Assembly (NCBI GenBank): GCA_947683425.1
Contig: CANTUQ010000109.1
Location: forward strand, 278,501 to 342,500
DNA length: 64,000 nucleotides
Source: Excoecaria cochinchinensis
Lineage: Eukaryota; Streptophyta; Magnoliopsida; Malpighiales; Euphorbiaceae
Direction: 5' to 3'
Shown: one piece after another, positions 33,259-45,074 of the stretch
Layout: each line of letters begins with the position of its first letter
Numbering within the stretch: position 1 is the first letter of the stretch
The notes under the pieces: generated by a model
What the model was told of the DNA's origin: nothing
The model's database searches: none
Seen by the model: only the letters and a program-made list of their open reading frames with translations
Position numbers and translations under genes: made by a program

Positions 33259-34294
33259 CGTATTTGAGACTTCGATTCGAAAGTACCTTGATTAAAATTT
33301 ATAATTGAGTTTTAGTTTATGAAATTCGTCTTTTCTCAAAATTGCATTGCATATCATTAGAGCTTTAGAATACGCTAGTTTGGTCCCTTTATCAGCCCCG
33401 GTGCGTTCCCGAAGCACGACCCCATTTTCACTCAATTTGGGGAAGTGTTAAGGATAATCACCAGCCCAAGCCTCGTACCATCGTGGTATATAAAATGGTG
33501 ACCCGATCGGTCGTTATGCTCGTGATGAGCTAGACCCGTCGGCAGGGATCATGCTTGGGTAGCCTCAAAGTAACACCACCTTTTGACCAAAGCTCATATA
33601 ATGGCAATAGAAATCTCCCCTAGGTGACATGTACCATAATATCGTGCTTGCTATTTGGGCCGTCATATACTGAACAAAATCAATTGGATCAGATGATTTT
33701 CATCAAAGGCTTTCATGCCCCGATGGGTTCATTTTGATTTAATCGAATTGTTTAAATATATAATAGCCAAACATCCATGCGCATGTGCTTTAAATTAAGA
33801 GTTGTTAAGCTGCCGGTTTTTCACTGTGCACTATACGCGTTCATTGGGTTCCCTGTTAACCCTTGGATAAAGCCTACCTAGGAAAGAGACCGCACGAACT
33901 CGTGTGTGGGAGAAATAAGGTTGGAAGCATCTATCTGCTTGCATGTGGCTGTGAATGCTGCACAACATGCACATACATCACATGTCATTCATGTCGAAAA
34001 AAAAATAATAGAAAAAAAAAAAAAAATACATTTCATATTGTGTGTATATATCCTTTTGCCTGCATATTATTTTTCACATACATATACAATCACGTGTATA
34101 TTTATTTTCATGCATTGCATCGCATAATTGCAATTTATTGATTCTTTCACTCCATCTGCACAATTCACGATCATGCATTGTATACTATCATACATGCATC
34201 ATACTAACAATTTAAATTTTTAGCCATCATAGATTCTTCCAAGTGGGTTAGAGGTCCCGACAGTCGATTAGTACGGACAGACTCGCCTTTTGGA
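33259..34294 (+). other. Untranslated leader of gag-only element
   Basis: About 1 kb between primer site and gag start without a supported ORF. Contains an A-rich patch (33997-34027). Two short overlapping frames at 33863-34141 are not gene-like. Confidence 0.7.
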
Positions 34295-35770
34295 TTGCTC
34301 GAATTAGTGCTCGATTGGGATCCTGAGCCATTCTCGACATCTAGTACCTCATCCTCCATGGCAGACGAAACTGGAAACCCAACCACTCAAGATCTTGCTC
34401 GGAGGTTGGATGAATTCGAACGAAGAATGCTAGATATGATGGGTGCTATGGTCGAAAGAATTGCCCATCCCCCTGCTGCACAAGCACCTCCTATCCTGCA
34501 ACCACACATTGCTCCACAAATACCAGCAGTCCCTCCTCGGGGGCAAGTTGAACCGCCTGCTGGTGGGGAGGCTCCCTTCGTTGGAGTGGCTGCTCGCCAA
34601 CCTATTAATGAGAACGAAGCTGCACCCGTTGAGCTAAGAAGGGCAAGGGTTGATAATCCCGAGGAAGACTTTGTGGAAGAAGATGAGATGGAGGAAGTAG
34701 TTGCCCACCAAGCTGTGAGGGGTAGAGCACCCAAGGTGGAAGATGAGACTCTGAGGGCAATGAGACAGCAGATTGAGGCCATCACCCGGATGTTGTCAGC
34801 TGGAAAAGGGGTCAACCCCGAAGATAGAAATTTGGGAGATGAAGAATTGCTGCCCCAGAGATTTAAAATGCCGGAGTTGCCAAAGTTTAATGGTACCTCA
34901 GACCCTTCTGCACATATCAAGCAGTACACTTTAGTGATGAAGGGTACAGGACTGAGCAAGAAGCAAAAGGTGGAGTATTTTTGCCTCAGCCTGTCGGGTC
35001 CTGCAGTGGATTGGTACCATGGGCTGGATAGGAGGTGTAAAGAAGACTGGGACCTGCTGACCGATGAATTTATGAAACAATACGATTGCAGTACTAGAAT
35101 GGAGGTCACCCTGAAAGACCTCGAACTTCTACAGCAAAAGCCCGATGAATCATTCCACGAGTACCTCACAAGGTGGAGGAACAGGGTAATGGAGATGAAA
35201 CGAAAGCCTGACGCAGCTGATCAGATTAGGCTATTTATAAGAAACTCCTGTCCTTACCTGAGGGATTTGCTTAGCTTCAAGGGGCTTAGAGACTGGGAGT
35301 CATTGAAAGACATTGCTGTAGAAGCTGAGGGGGCCTACCTGGCGAAGAAGGCGAGTCAGAATAGCTCTCCTTGGAGGAACTTTGGAAATCAATCAGGGAA
35401 TAGATCGAGTGGTGCTGGGGGCAGTAACAGCAGAAATGGCAAGACTGCCGAAGTTTCAGCTACCGGAGTGGGGCAAGGTCGAAGACACTTTTCAAACTTG
35501 GGCCGTCCTTTATCCTGGGTATTAAAAAGACTGATAAAAGAAGGGAAGCTGCAGCCCCTACCTGCTAAGCCAGCCCAAACCCAAGGACAACCGGGTCATA
35601 AAGATGATGAGTATTGTGCTTTCCACCAGCACACGGGGCATATGACAGACCGTTGTGCGAGGCTAAGACATGAAATTCAAGATCTTATTGACACGAAGCA
35701 GATCACCGACCCTGAGAAGAGGGAGGAAAAGAAGCCGGGCTACAATGCAGTCCCTCCACCGAATATGTGA
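34295..35770 (+). CDS. Intact gypsy Gag polyprotein, 491 aa
   Basis: Continuous 491-codon ORF. The first Met is at 34295; a second Met at 34358 (MADETGNPTTQDLARRLDEF) follows 21 Ser/Thr-rich residues and is an equally good start. Residues about 30-60 are a coiled-coil-like segment, about 60-160 Pro/Glu-rich, and about 190-350 the Retrotrans_gag capsid (MPELPKFNGTSDPSAHIKQY, GPAVDWYHGLDRR, PDESFHEYLTRWRNRV). About 440-465 is a Cys/His motif CAFHQHTGHMTDRC, the usual CxxH...HxxxxC form of Tat gag. It ends at a TGA and no protease follows. Gag would form particles packaging element RNA; pol must come in trans. Codon use and length argue that purifying selection was recent. Confidence 0.93.
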   Translation: MLELVLDWDPEPFSTSSTSSSMADETGNPTTQDLARRLDEFERRMLDMMGAMVERIAHPPAAQAPPILQPHIAPQIPAVPPRGQVEPPAGGEAPFVGVAARQPINENEAAPVELRRARVDNPEEDFVEEDEMEEVVAHQAVRGRAPKVEDETLRAMRQQIEAITRMLSAGKGVNPEDRNLGDEELLPQRFKMPELPKFNGTSDPSAHIKQYTLVMKGTGLSKKQKVEYFCLSLSGPAVDWYHGLDRRCKEDWDLLTDEFMKQYDCSTRMEVTLKDLELLQQKPDESFHEYLTRWRNRVMEMKRKPDAADQIRLFIRNSCPYLRDLLSFKGLRDWESLKDIAVEAEGAYLAKKASQNSSPWRNFGNQSGNRSSGAGGSNSRNGKTAEVSATGVGQGRRHFSNLGRPLSWVLKRLIKEGKLQPLPAKPAQTQGQPGHKDDEYCAFHQHTGHMTDRCARLRHEIQDLIDTKQITDPEKREEKKPGYNAVPPPNM

Positions 35771-36499
35771 TCGGGTCCAGTCCACCGGGGTGGCATTTTT
35801 TGTGAGAACTACAAGGAGATATTATGTATTATGTCTCTGTATTTTGAGAACTCTTTATGACATTTTGGTTATGTTAATATGATGAACAATGTTTGTGTAT
35901 TTGTATGTTATTTCTAATGATTTCATTTTTTATGATCATGATATATTCATTCATTTTGATATTAATTCAATTAATACTACTGCATTTAATCTTGGAACTT
36001 TGGGAAATCCAAAGAAAATCTTGATGGCATCTGATATAACTCCTGAAAAGAGAGAGATTCAGAGAGAAAATAAAAATAAGAAAGAAAAAACTAGTTGCAA
36101 TTAGGAGATTGGATGAAAACTCACTAAGAGCACTAGAACCTTTCTGATTACCCGTCGAAGCGATCTCTGGATAAGACAGGACCTGGAAAATGATTTAGGC
36201 ACTATTTCTTTGTATAGCTCTCTAAATGACTATTTCCTACCCTTATTTTGCAATCGCTTGCTAGCCCATTGAGCCTTTATACTGGTATGCTGAATGCGTA
36301 CCAATTTTGTTGTTACACACATTAAAACTATCCCCTCGCCTAAAATGATTTTGGCTTCCCCTTAGAAGAGTGGCCGCTCTAAAACTGATGGATGTACATT
36401 TAAACAATTCTTTGGACTATTAAGAAAAAAAAATTGCCTTGATATGAGCAAGTTCAGACTTTGAAAAGAGGGTTTAGTCATACATGAAAGGCATGAGCT

Positions 36500-36540
<41 letters not shown>

Positions 36541-37239
36541 GCGAAAGCAAGAAAAATCCAAAAAGAAAAAAATGAATGAAAAATGAAAGGAAAAGAAGCA
36601 AGAAAAAAAAAAGAGAAAAAAGAATAATAAAAAAGAGAGCTCAAAATGGTGACCAATTGACTAGTTTCAATAATTGCCCTTCTGATCTCAATGAGCTAAA
36701 ATGTTATTGAGCTCAAATTCAAGAATAATTTTGAGCCGAGAACGGTTCATCCATCAGTCTAGAAAATATCGCGGCCATTTTTCTCTAGCGACCTGATCTT
36801 TCTTTGACAGCTATCTACCCAAGACTAACATTACAACCAAAGTAAGACCTTTTGATTCTGGGTTCAGTCTTATCCAATTAGCGGAGATGACCTTCTAAGA
36901 AGGTTTGGTACGTAAGAAGAGGCCTATGGTGTTTCTTGAGCTTCAAGCGAGAAGCCATGAGTTCATTCATGCATTCGAGTTAAGTCTCGTCTCCGACGTT
37001 GCTTCTAGAATTTGCATTCAAAAGATCAAATGAGAGCAAAGAGAAAATATTCAATCATGAGAATCAAAAAGAGAGCAGATTGATAACAGGAGTTTGATGC
37101 TTTCAAGATCCATCCCGAGATTGGATGAGCTTTTGTATCTTGAGATTAATGCCAAATAATGATCATATATTATGAAATCAAATTGAAATATGTGCATTTA
37201 TGCAATGGTATTGATGTAACCAGAATAGTTCATCTGATG
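35771..37239 (+). other. Noncoding 3' region of gag-only element, first part
   Basis: No pol homology in any frame. Holds a run of about 36 A at 36500-36535 and several purine-rich (GA)n-like stretches at 36536-36640. The short ORFs here are chance frames. Confidence 0.75.
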
Positions 37240-37530
37240 TACAAAAAAAAAGAAAAAAGAAAAAAAGAAAAAAGAAAAAAGAAAAAATGGCCGTTAGAGA
37301 TGAAAACCATAATTGGCGCTCTAAGCAAAAGTTAGGCCAAAGGACAGGGTGAAAACCTGAAAATAGGCAGTCTGTCCTAAAGAAAAAAAAGAAAAAAGAA
37401 AAAATGGCCGTTAGAGATGAAAACCATAATTGGCGCTCTAAGCAAAAGTTAGGCCAAAGGACAGGGTGAAAACCTGAAAACAGACAGTCTGTCCTAAAAA
37501 AAAAAAAGAAAGGAAGAAAAAAAAAGGGCC
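37240..37530. repeat. Tandem repeat of about 130 bp, two units
   Basis: Two copies of a block beginning AAAAAATGGCCGTTAGAGAT and ending GTCTGTCCTAAA, at about 37280 and 37400, separated by AAAAAG-rich linkers, with two base changes. Confidence 0.9.
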
Positions 37531-37944
37531 GCTGGATTGGGTTGGGTCCATTCCAGGCAAAAATAAGGCACAGGGTTATGTGAAAATCCTAAAGGACGCA
37601 TTTCCCGCCAAGAAAAGCTAGTGTGAAAATCCACAAGGGACGCACTACCTTGAAATAATGACTACAGGTTTCAGATGAGAACCTCATGATCCCCAAAGAG
37701 CATGAAATTCAAAGGCAATTCTAGAAGGCACTGATCTTACTGCAAGTTGCAACCAAATCGGCTGTCCCCTCCAAATCCAATTAGAGGAATTTTTATACTG
37801 CATTGCTGCATATACATGCATACACATGCATGCTCACGAATTTTTCCTGCATGTTTGCCTTTCTAAGTCTTGCAGAAAAAGAGACTCGATGCGGACACCG
37901 GTAGAACCCGAGTGACGACATCATTCTATCCATCAATCAAAACA

Positions 37945-38452
37945 ATCAACCCAAGACCTCTCAGGGGGCACATAATCAAATCCAAGACCTCTCAGGGGGC
38001 AGATCTCAACCCAAGACCTCTCAGGGGGCAACCGCTTCTCAAAGGGCTCATAGACAGCACCACTTCATCATCTAATCGAAGGGTTAGCACGATGGCGGCA
38101 CTACCACTCTGAGGAGGGTTAGCACGACCACGGCACTACCACTTCACCAAACGGAGAGTTAGCACGATGGCGGCACTACCACTCTGAGGAGGGTTAGCAC
38201 GACCACGGCACTACCACTTCACCAAACGGAGGGTTAGCACGATGGCGGCACTACCACTCTGAGGAGGGTTAGCACGACCACGGCACTACCACTTCAATCA
38301 ACCAAAGACCTCTCAGGGGGCACACAATTAACCCAAGACCTCTCAGGGGGCAGATCTCAACCAAAGACCTCTCAGGGGGCACACAATTAACCCAAGACCT
38401 CTCAGGGGGCAGATAACCAACCAAAGACCTCTCAGGGGGCAGATCTTAATCA
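37945..38452. repeat. Two interspersed tandem families
   Basis: About eight copies of AAGACCTCTCAGGGGGCA and about six of GGGTTAGCACGANSRCGGCA followed by CTACCACT, forming blocks of about 20-40 bp. They lead straight into the 25-bp array and share its CCTCT core. Confidence 0.88.
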
Positions 38453-39139
38453 AAGTCCTCTGAGGAGGCAAAAATCTCAAAGTCCTCTGAGGAGGCAAAT
38501 TCTCAAAGTCCTCTGAGGAGGCAAAATCTCAAAGTCCTCTGAGGAGGCAAAATCTCAAGTCCTCTGAGGAGGCAAAATCTCAAAGTCCTCTGAGGAGGCA
38601 AAATCTCAAGTCCTCTGAGGAGGCAAAATCTCAAAGTTCTCTGAGGAGGCAAATTCCCCAAGTCCTCTGAGGAGGCAAAATCTCAAGTCCTCTGAGGAGG
38701 CAAATTCTCGAAGTTCTCTGAGGAGGCAAATTCCCCAAGTCCTCTGAGGAGGCAAATTCTCAAAGTCCTCTGAGGAGGCAAAATCTCAAAGTCCTCTGAG
38801 GAGGCAAAATTCTCAAGTCCTCTGAGGAGGCAAAATCTCAAGTCCTCTGAGGAGGCAAATTCTCGAAGTCCTCTGAGGAGGCAAATTCCCCAAGTCCTCT
38901 GAGGAGGCAAAATCTCAAGTCCTCTGAGGAGGCAAATTCTCGAAGTCCTCTGAGGAGGCAAATTCTCAAAGTCCTCTGAGGAGGCAAATTCCCGAAGTCC
39001 TCTGAGGAGGCAAATTCTCAAGTCCTCTGAGGAGGCAAAATCTTAAAGTCCTCTGAGGAGGCAAAAGCTCAAAGCCCTCTGAGGAGGCAAATTTTGAAGA
39101 CCTCTGAGGAGGCAGACCCCCAAAGCCCTCTGAGGAGGT
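38453..39139. repeat. About 27-unit tandem array, 25-bp period
   Basis: By hand count about 27 copies of AAGTCCTCTGAGGAGGCAAA with variable TTCTC/ATCTC/CCCC joins. It lies about 115 bp before the 3' LTR. The 112-residue minus-strand frame at 38683-39021 is only the translated repeat. Hypervariable tandem arrays in the 3' untranslated region are a known trait of Ogre/Tat elements. Confidence 0.93.
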
Positions 39140-39237
39140 ATCTCTCTATCCGACTCTCGGCAAGAAGGCAGGTATGGAATCCCCTCTCCCTTCATCTTTG
39201 AATTTTGGCTCACCTAGGTGTCTATGCACTAGCTTCT

Positions 39238-39255
39238 CCAAAAATTGGGGGCAAC
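39238..39255 (+). other. Polypurine tract region
   Basis: AAAAATTGGGGGCAAC directly precedes the 3' LTR start TGTAGAC at 39256, as in Tat/Ogre elements. Confidence 0.8.
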
Positions 39256-40386
39256 TGTAGACACCGGGTCCCGAGCTCGTCAATGATAATTTTGGATCCT
39301 TGATTATTCCCTCCGGAAAAAAAAATTATTATGTGATAATATATAAATATGTTTATGTGTAAAATTAATTAATTAATGTTGTTAGTTAATTAATTAGTTA
39401 ATATTATTATATTAATTAAGATGCATGTAAAATTAATGATTAATTAGTTAATTAATTAATTAAAATGTTGAATGTTTAATTAATTAGATTAATTATAAGT
39501 AGATTAATTATATTAATGTGTTAATATATAATGTTTGATTAATTAATATATGTATGTGTGTGTTAATTTGAATTAAGTGAGATTAATTAAGATATGAAAA
39601 TGGAGGGAAATAATTGAGTGGGAAATTACATTGATAACCTTAGCCCTAATAGAGGGTATAAAGAGAAGAAGATGAAGGAAATTAAAGGGGGGGTCGGCAG
39701 ATCAAAGAGAGAAGAGCAAGAAAAGAAAAAGAAAAAAGAAAGAGAAGAGAGAAAGAAAAGGAAAGGAAAAAGAAAAGAAAAGAAAGAGAGGAGAAGAGCA
39801 GACCCAGGCCAACCAAACGCCGGACCGGAGAGAAGAAAAAGAGAAAGGAGAGAGGGAGAGGGCGTCGCCTCCGCCGGCCACCTCCGACGCCGGATTCAGG
39901 CACGCGCCCCACCGGAAGAGCCACCACGTCCAGGCCCACCCGGTCGTCGCCGCCGATTCTCCGTCAGACCCCGTTAGCCGGCGCGTGAGGGAGGAGAGTC
40001 CGGACCGTTGCAGCGCGTCTTCCCGGCGACGGCAGCTTCCGATCGGCGCGTGGACACCGCCGGCAGGTTCCTCGGGCGCCGATCTTCCTTCCGGTGCTGC
40101 CAGTGTCTCCAACGGCCGCTCCGGCGAGTCTCCGGCGACCTAAATCCGGTGAGCCTATTTTATATTAATTTATTTTAATATATTATTAATTAATATTAAT
40201 TAATATTATTATTTATTTATTTATTATTATTATTATTAATATTTATTTATAATTTCTGTTTATTAATATTATTATTAATATTATTATTATTATTATTATA
40301 TATTTATTTGATTTTTGTTATTATTGTTATTATTATTATTATTATTATTTAATTTCTGTTTTTATTATATTTATTTATTTAATTTC

Positions 40387-40423
<37 letters not shown>

Positions 40424-40453
40424 ATATTATTATTATATTTATTCATTATTCTG

Positions 40454-40492
<39 letters not shown>

Positions 40493-41434
40493 TTATTTAA
40501 TTTTATTATTATTAATATTATTATTACTATTATTATTATTATTATTGTCTAATTTGTGTTAATTTTATGTTGATGTTGTTATTTAATTGATTTGTGATTA
40601 TTTAATTTCATGTTTTATTATTATTATCATTATTGATTATTGTTAGAATTTAGTTATTTATTTACGTATTCATTTATTTATTTATTTAGAAATATGTAAT
40701 TATTATTGTATGTATTTGTGGTCTGTAATAATAAAATGATTTTCGACCGCTACTAAAAAGAACCACTACACAAATGTTTTTCGCTAAAAAGAATGTTTGC
40801 TAAATAAAATTGGACCAATGTCCTATTTTACCCAATAAAATCATCACATAAAAATCGTTTTCCATAATAAACACATGCGGGACCAAAGTCCTCAATAAAT
40901 GAATAACCCGTTTTATGCATGTATAGTACATTTATAAATGGGAGTTGTATTCCGCTCCTAGTATTATTGTAAATTTATTTTACGCTTTAATGCTATTTTA
41001 TTTTATGCTCTTGAATGAATAAATTGTGCTTTAACTAAACTTGCATTGTGTGGAGAGAGAGCGAACTAATAAATTCAAAACTCAATTGTAAACTTAATCA
41101 AGGTACGAATAAATGAGAAGTCCCGAACCCTGCTCTGGTCTTTGGGCTCAAGAGGCTAGAGGTTATCCTCCGAGACACCTCTTGTGTCACGAGATTTAGA
41201 CGTTAATCCTAGGCCTCATGGCCCAATATGGATAAAATGCGCAAGTCTTAGGCTCTCCGAGGCGAGAGAAACTTTCCCAATGTTCTATTGGGTGGCGACT
41301 CCATGAAACCTCTTTGTTGTCCAACATAGACGCACTTGTGATTTATCGCAAGCTGTTGACGGACCCACAATTGCCCCGATCGCCCACGTGCGGGCGGTCG
41401 AACGGGCGGCCGCGGGGATCCGGCGCGCGTCACA
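39256..41434 (+). repeat. 3' LTR of gag-only element
   Basis: 2179 bp, the same as the 5' LTR except for an 11-bp tandem duplication (GTCTCCGGCGA near 40125) and two changes in TTA-repeat length (+6, -3), which exactly explain the 14-bp difference. Confidence 0.95.
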
Positions 41435-41439
41435 ATCGG

Positions 41440-41814
41440 CCTTCAGATCTTGCTTCCAACAGTATATTCCAACAATAAATAAATAAATAAAAACTTAAAG
41501 ACAGAAAGAAGGAGAACACTGACCGGTGCGAGAGAGGGCAGAGTCGCCGGCGAGCAAGAGAAGAGGGGCGAGCAGTAAGAGGCGAGCTACGACGGGCGAC
41601 GACGGCGAACTGATAGCATGCGAGGGAGATGGCGCGCGAGGTAGCGAACGACAGCGGGATGGGGGGCGACGCCGGATCTGGAGCCTGGTGGCTCTCGAGG
41701 GCGGGGACGCGGGAGGGAGAGGCGTAGAGGGTTGAAGAACTTAGCAGATGGACAATGAATTTTGCGATTTTAGGTTATAGTTGGATGTAAATGGTCCCGC
41801 CATTTTGTTTTAAG
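41440..41814 (-). promoter_or_regulatory. GC-rich region near right end of Pack-CACTA, possible promoter/5' exon
   Basis: 41525-41735 is strongly GC-rich in AT-rich surroundings and lies upstream (minus strand) of all captured exons. On the minus strand it is CT-rich and ends at CACCG|GTCAGT, a possible splice donor at about 41524. This would suit a transcription start and first noncoding exon of a transcript running through the captured fragments. Inference only; the 69-residue plus-strand frame here has no motif. Confidence 0.4.
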
Positions 41815-41992
41815 GCGATAACGACCGGATTTTTGAGCTTTTAACAACCGAAATTAAACCCTTCGTTAAATTATAATAAAAATTGAATTCTAACGACCGG
41901 ATTAAATTTTCTTCGTTATTTATATTTTTTTACGACCGGATTTTTATCCCTTCGCTAAATTTTGGTCGTTAAAACTCAGTTTTCTTGTAGTG
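41815..41992. repeat. CACTA right subterminal repeats
   Basis: Inverted versions of the left-end motif (AACGACCGGATT, CCCTTCGCTAAATTTTGGTC) end in TTTTCTTGTAGTG. Confidence 0.88.
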
Positions 41993-41995
41993 TAC

Positions 41996-43508
41996 CAAGG
42001 ATAATAATAATTCCTCAGTTAAATTTATTTATTGCATTCTCATTCGCATAGCAAAATATAATTAACGAAATCTCAAATATAGATTGTACTTTAATTTTTC
42101 TATTCACTCTATGGCACCATATGGCCTTACAGTATTATTACTACACAGTAATTCACATTATAACATTGTACTTCAAATTCTTATTTTGTATAAATACCAA
42201 ACTCACTTGAATGAATTTTTAATATTAGCTAACTTGTCATTTACATTCTACCAATGCGTCATTTATAGCATTATTTAGAATAACATTAGCAATCATATAT
42301 ATTAAATAGTTAAATGGATTCTAAGTTTACGAACATCAATAAATTCATACTTTCACTGTAACTTTAATCATTTAACCTTATTTACCCACCAATTACTAAA
42401 ATCTCATCTTTATTATCACAATTATACCTCATGAATTTAGCACTTCAACATTTATAAAATATTTCTACTAAGTCATTCACTTAAATAAGTTATATTATGT
42501 CCAATTATTTTTGAAAACTCAACTAATTTTCACCAAAATCTCATATCAGACACAGTTCAGTCTCAAACATAATATTTAAAATAAGAAAAGTTGAATTTAC
42601 TGGCTGCAAACCTTAATTCTTAGCAAAATGGTCCAATTTCTCCAGCTTGAACCTCACTGGAATTAGCTCGAGCTTCTATGTCCTTCCCTTTTTTCCTTTT
42701 TCTTCAAGTTTTCCTCCTCTTCTACACTTACAGGAACTATTTCACATATATGCTCAACAAATCTCAATAATAAGGTAAATTTAATTGATTATATTAATCT
42801 AAAAGTGAGGAATCTAACATATTCTAAATTCTAAACACCAAATTCCTAAAATTAAATTTCAAATCCCTAACTTTTTTTTTCTCCAAATCTGTCATATCTC
42901 CTTATATATGTCTCCAAAATTTCAGATTAGAAGTTACTATTACTTACCCCAAAGTCACCGTTTGAAGAGGAGGGAGCTAGCGGAGTTCCGACAGGCAGTG
43001 GCGATGAAAACGACAAAGAAGGGGCTGAGATCGGAGCAAAAAATGCAAGAGGAGAAGGGGAATGAGCTGTTGCCATTGTGCGTGCCAAAAGGAGAGAAGA
43101 AGACCGACGGTTCACCGTGGATGGAGGGGCGGAGACGGAGACGGCGACGAAAAAGATGGAGCAAATGGGGTGGCTGGAACAAGAAGGGTTGATCCATTTG
43201 GGGCTGCCAAAACGGGAAGGAAAGAAAAAAAAGAAAAAGAAGAAGAGAAAGGAAGAGCCAAAACTATGTCGTTTTTGGCTAGTTTAGGGCGGATTTTGTG
43301 TCAATTTCCTATCTAGTCCCTCTTAATTTCATTTTAATCCCCAATCAATTTATTTTACCTCTCTTTTACTTTTCTGTACCCATTTACTTTAAATTTCTTA
43401 TAAAATTCCGACCCATTACTTCATACAACATGTCCTATTTATTCTTGAAATAAATAAATTTTTATTTACTTGCCCATTTTATCAGTTTACAATATTTGGG
43501 GCGTTACA
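41996..43508 (-). repeat. LTR-like sequence ending GGGGCGTTACA
   Basis: The right edge reads, on the minus strand, TGTAACGCCCCAAATATTG, a typical chromovirus LTR start, and abuts a copia fragment at 43509. The region 42640-43300 has CT-rich then GA-rich, protein-like but overlapping frames on both strands, none convincing. The left boundary and a target duplication could not be found, so only the right end is well supported. Confidence 0.5.
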
Positions 43509-43875
43509 ATTCCAATCCTTTGAAGAAAATCATTGATTTATATGTTTGAAAGAGGATTAAACCACTAGAAAAATAAGAAGTCTCAATACTAAGAAAATAA
43601 TGAAGACGACCCAAATCCCTTAAAGAAAATTCATTAGCCAAATTAGTTAGCAAAATTTGAATGAAATCATGATTTTTCCAGTGACCAAAATATCATCCAC
43701 ATAAAAAAAATAACAGAATAAGACCCTCTTTTTTGTATAAAAAAATAAAGCAATCGGGTTTGATACATAGAAAACCAAGAGTGAGAAAAAATTGAGAAAG
43801 ACGATCAAACCAGGCCTATGGAGCTTGTTTTAGTCTGTAGAGAAACCTTTGGAGTTTGCAGACGATATGATGGAA
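43509..43875 (-). pseudogene. Copia RT fragment, middle part
   Basis: The minus strand reads VCKLQRFLYRLKQAP then AWFDRLSQFFLTLGF, a decayed YVDD region, then HDFIQILLTNLANEFSLRDL and GRLHYFLSIETSYFSSGL. Stops are present. It is the sequel to the fragment at 45075-45580 (same strand), now separated by a plus-strand copia piece. Confidence 0.82.
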
Positions 43876-43884
43876 AAGATGAGT

Positions 43885-44921
43885 CTATAAATCCTCGTGA
43901 TTTTTCCATGTACACCGTTTCCTTGTATTATTATGTGGATGATGTTATTATTACAGCCAGTGACTCTTTATTTGTTGATTACATTGTCTCTAAGCTGGCT
44001 AATGGGTTTCCATTGCGTGATTTGGGAGTTCTAAATCATTTCTTGGGTATTGAAGTTTCTACTATGTCTCGTGGGTTGTTTCTTTCTCAGCAACATTATA
44101 TTTCCACCTTATTAAACCGAATGGGTATGCATTCTTGCAAACCTTTTTCAACTCCTATGGCAGCTGGTGCTCTTTTGTCAAAAGCAGATGGTTCTTCTTT
44201 GTCAATTTCTGATGCCCAAAATTATAGAGCTGCTTGTGGTAGTCTTCAATATATCACTCTCACAAGGCCGGACATTTGTTTTGCAGTAAATAAACTTTGT
44301 CAATTTCTTCATCAGCCTACTACTGTGCATTTTCAAGCTTTAAAGCGTCTTCTTCGCTACTTACAAGGAACCAAAAATTTAAGTTTTCTTATTACACCCT
44401 GTGCTCTTAATCGTCTCACTGCATTTAGTGATGCTGATTGGGCTGGATGTCCCGATGATAGGCGTTCTACTGGTGGTTATTTAATTTATCTTGGGAATAA
44501 TTTGTTAGCTTGGAAATCTGGCAAACAAAAGACAGTGGCTAGATCTTCCACTGAATCTGAGTTTAAAGCGGTTGCAAATGTCACAGTTGAAATTAAGTGG
44601 TTGCTCTGTTTGCTCAATGAATTAGGAGTTCGCTTATCATGCCCTCCACACATCTGGTGCGATAATGTTGGTGCTGTTTTTCTATCATCTAATCCTGTTT
44701 TTCATGCTCGGACACGTCATGTTGAAATTGATTTTCACTTTGTTCGTCAGTTGATTGCAAGTAAAATGATATCAGTTGGCATTGTCTCTTCCTCTGATCA
44801 GTTAGCTGACATACTAACCAAGCCACTGCCAAAAACGTTGTTCTGCAGATTCCTTTCCAAGCTTCGGTTACAGAGACTTCCACCATCAGCTTGTCCGGGG
44901 CGTATTATGGATAAGAGATAA
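43885..44921 (+). pseudogene. Copia RT C-terminus plus RNase H, long open fragment
   Basis: The open frame runs 43818-44921 (367 codons); copia homology starts near 43900. It includes LYYYVDDVIITASDSLF (catalytic YVDD), LRDLGVLNHFLGIEV, the DADWAGCPDDRRSTGGY RNase H motif, KTVARSSTESEFKAVAN, RTRHVEIDFHFVR and DQLADILTKPLP at the C-terminus. This is the end of a pol polyprotein, truncated at its 5' side, so it has no proper start. It is followed by about 100 bp that may be the start of an LTR, with a 21-bp doubled block at 44934-44968. It lies inside a minus-strand copia RT. Confidence 0.9.
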
Positions 44922-45074
44922 AAGCAATTTGTTATTATCTTTCTATTTGTTATTATCTTTCTATTTGTAAATGGTGATAATTATCATTCAGTTATGCACA
45001 TGTTATTCATGTATATATACACTCTAAAACTCAGAAATGAAACAGACCTTTACATAAATATTTATTATTTCTAA

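Larger units (their letters stand above)
31075..41434 (+). mobile_element. Gag-only LTR retrotransposon (TR-GAG), 10,360 bp, TSD ATCGG
   Basis: Near-identical LTRs at 31075-33239 (2165 bp) and 39256-41434 (2179 bp), beginning TGTAGACACCGGGTCCCGAG and ending CGCGCGTCACA. ATCGG flanks both ends (31070-31074, 41435-41439). A primer site follows the 5' LTR and a polypurine tract precedes the 3' LTR. The only protein is an intact gag (34295-35770). No protease, RT, RNase H or integrase was seen in the 3.5 kb after gag, so it must be moved by an autonomous relative. Inserted in the Pack-CACTA. The termini match the solo LTR at 7472-10608, indicating the Tat/Ogre-like group. Confidence 0.95.

Noticed and set aside
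34387..35169. 260-codon minus-strand frame opposite gag
   Set aside because: Shadow of the gag reading frame (Ser/Leu-rich), no motif.
38683..39021. 112-codon frame of repeated CLLRGL / PPQRT units
   Set aside because: Direct translation of the 25-bp tandem array; no start context or homology.
38453..39139. Possible CRISPR-like array
   Set aside because: Units have no unique spacers (joins are 3-6 bases of the same sequence), and this is plant nuclear DNA; it is a tandem repeat.
42908..43316. Overlapping Lys/Glu/Arg-rich frames on both strands
   Set aside because: Purine-rich tract inside LTR-like sequence; frames compete and none has a motif.
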